From Archegozetes longisetosus (taxonomy: Eukaryota > Arthropoda > Arachnida > Sarcoptiformes > Trhypochthoniidae), in assembly GCA_018873245.2 (NCBI GenBank), contig JAEMBT020000004.1, positions 12,904,418 through 12,968,417 of the forward strand: a DNA stretch of 64,000 nt, given 5' to 3'. Within the stretch, counting starts at the first letter, position 1. Every line of letters starts with the position of its first letter. Shown piece by piece: positions 63,028-64,000 of this stretch. The notes under the pieces are model-generated. The model worked only from the letters and a program-made list of their open reading frames with translations. It did no database searches and was not told the origin of the DNA. A program made the position numbers and the translations under genes.

Positions 63028-64000
63028 ACCAATAGTAATGTATAATATTGATCTAACTTCTATTATTTGAAAACAGTGTTCGGTCTCTTCAATTGAGACA
63101 ATACTTTTTCAAGAGTAAATTCTAATCAACTTAAATAAGTTTGAATCAATTTTTCAATAGTGTATATTTGAATAGATGTTTTAGTAGATTATGCACATCA
63201 GAGATAAGGCACACCTTTCAACGTTGTCTCTGCATTTTATTTATCTCTTTTTAAGTTTTGAGTTTTGTGACCAAAATGTTTGATATCTCCTTGTAAAGTA
63301 TAATCTAAATGAACTTTAGTATAGGTTTCATAAGAATTTGTTTGGACACAACGAATCAAATGAAACGAATTAATGCTAAATAAATGTAGAATAATGTAAT
63401 AGTCTATCGGATTAGTGAATGGGTCTCTGACTAAAAATATTGCTTTTCATATCCTGTGCGAATAATCGGAGTGTCATAAATCTATGAGACTGAACATCAT
63501 CACCAATGCTATAAACGTGCCACAGATTCAGAATAGCAATGATCCAATATTACAATGCAAACCATATATTGGGTCATTCAATAAAAAGCATAATCCCTTT
63601 ACTGTATATAGTGGTCAATCATTGATGAGATGATACTATGGACTCAATGCTATTCTTGGAGCTGCGTTTGATATTTAGACCATTAATACACTTTGGCAAT
63701 ACATTCAAACAGGGAATAGGCGTTTGCCAATATTGTGGCATATATTGTACTCTATTTAGTTGTAATACATAAACCACTTTCCAGAGCAAATTTTTGCAGT
63801 TTTGCAAATACTTGCGAAATACAAGTTTTTCACTTTTATCATATAAATGCATAAACAATCGCGTGGATTAAAAACTAAAACCTAGAGATGCATTGAATTT
63901 TTTATTTGTTAATCATATTTTGCTCAGATTCATACTTTTAGAGAAACAAATGAAAAAAGTTTCTAAATTGAATTGAATGATGAACTTCACTATAAGCCCA
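63028..64000. other. 3' flank of the RING-LC8 gene
   Basis: 3' UTR and downstream DNA with AATAAA at 63379 and 63580. No other gene supported up to the window end. Confidence 0.5.

Noticed and set aside
63619..63858. 79-residue frame on the - strand near the right edge
   Set aside because: No recognisable family, no splice context and AT-rich composition like intergenic DNA.

Overview
The window is AT-rich nuclear DNA from an animal, almost certainly an arthropod. The evidence is spliced genes with consensus GT-AG introns, class II POU transcription factors of the nubbin/pdm2 (vertebrate POU2F/Oct) type, glutamine-rich low-complexity coding exons and very large first introns. A mite or other small chelicerate is my best guess, from the compact RNF41/NRDP1-like gene and overall style, but nothing in the window proves it.

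The locus is a large inverted duplication. Gene A runs on the + strand from 12756 to 28393 (7 coding exons, 731 codons by my splice model). Gene B runs on the - strand from 50541 to 34044 (7 coding exons, 722 codons). They face each other tail to tail across a 5.65 kb spacer (28394-34043). Every intron lies at the same place and in the same phase in both genes: phase 1 after exon 1, phase 0 after exons 2-5, phase 1 after exon 6 inside the POU-specific domain. Both have a giant first intron, 11.7 kb in A and 13.4 kb in B.

The mirror symmetry extends well beyond the exons. From about 3.2 kb to 59.7 kb, at least 17 non-coding islands on the left reappear as reverse complements on the right, in exactly mirrored order, upstream of each promoter and inside each first intron. 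Several contain runs with no mismatch that I can see: 128 bp, 103 bp, 78 bp and 70 bp. The POU-domain coding exons of the two genes differ at many silent positions. These islands look like duplicated cis-regulatory elements under very strong constraint, or tracts kept alike by gene conversion.

The right edge (62089-63027, + strand) holds a separate two-exon gene. Exon 1 encodes an NRDP1/RNF41-like C3HC3D RING, a TRAF/SIAH-like zinc-binding region and a short coiled coil. Exon 2 joins in phase 0 and encodes a domain resembling dynein light chain LC8. The USP8-binding half of NRDP1 is absent. This RING-LC8 architecture is the most unusual protein-level observation here.

The rest (1-3218, 28394-34043, 59666-62088, 63028-64000 and the space between islands) shows no gene I can support. 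It contains scattered GA microsatellites and a few short tandem repeats.
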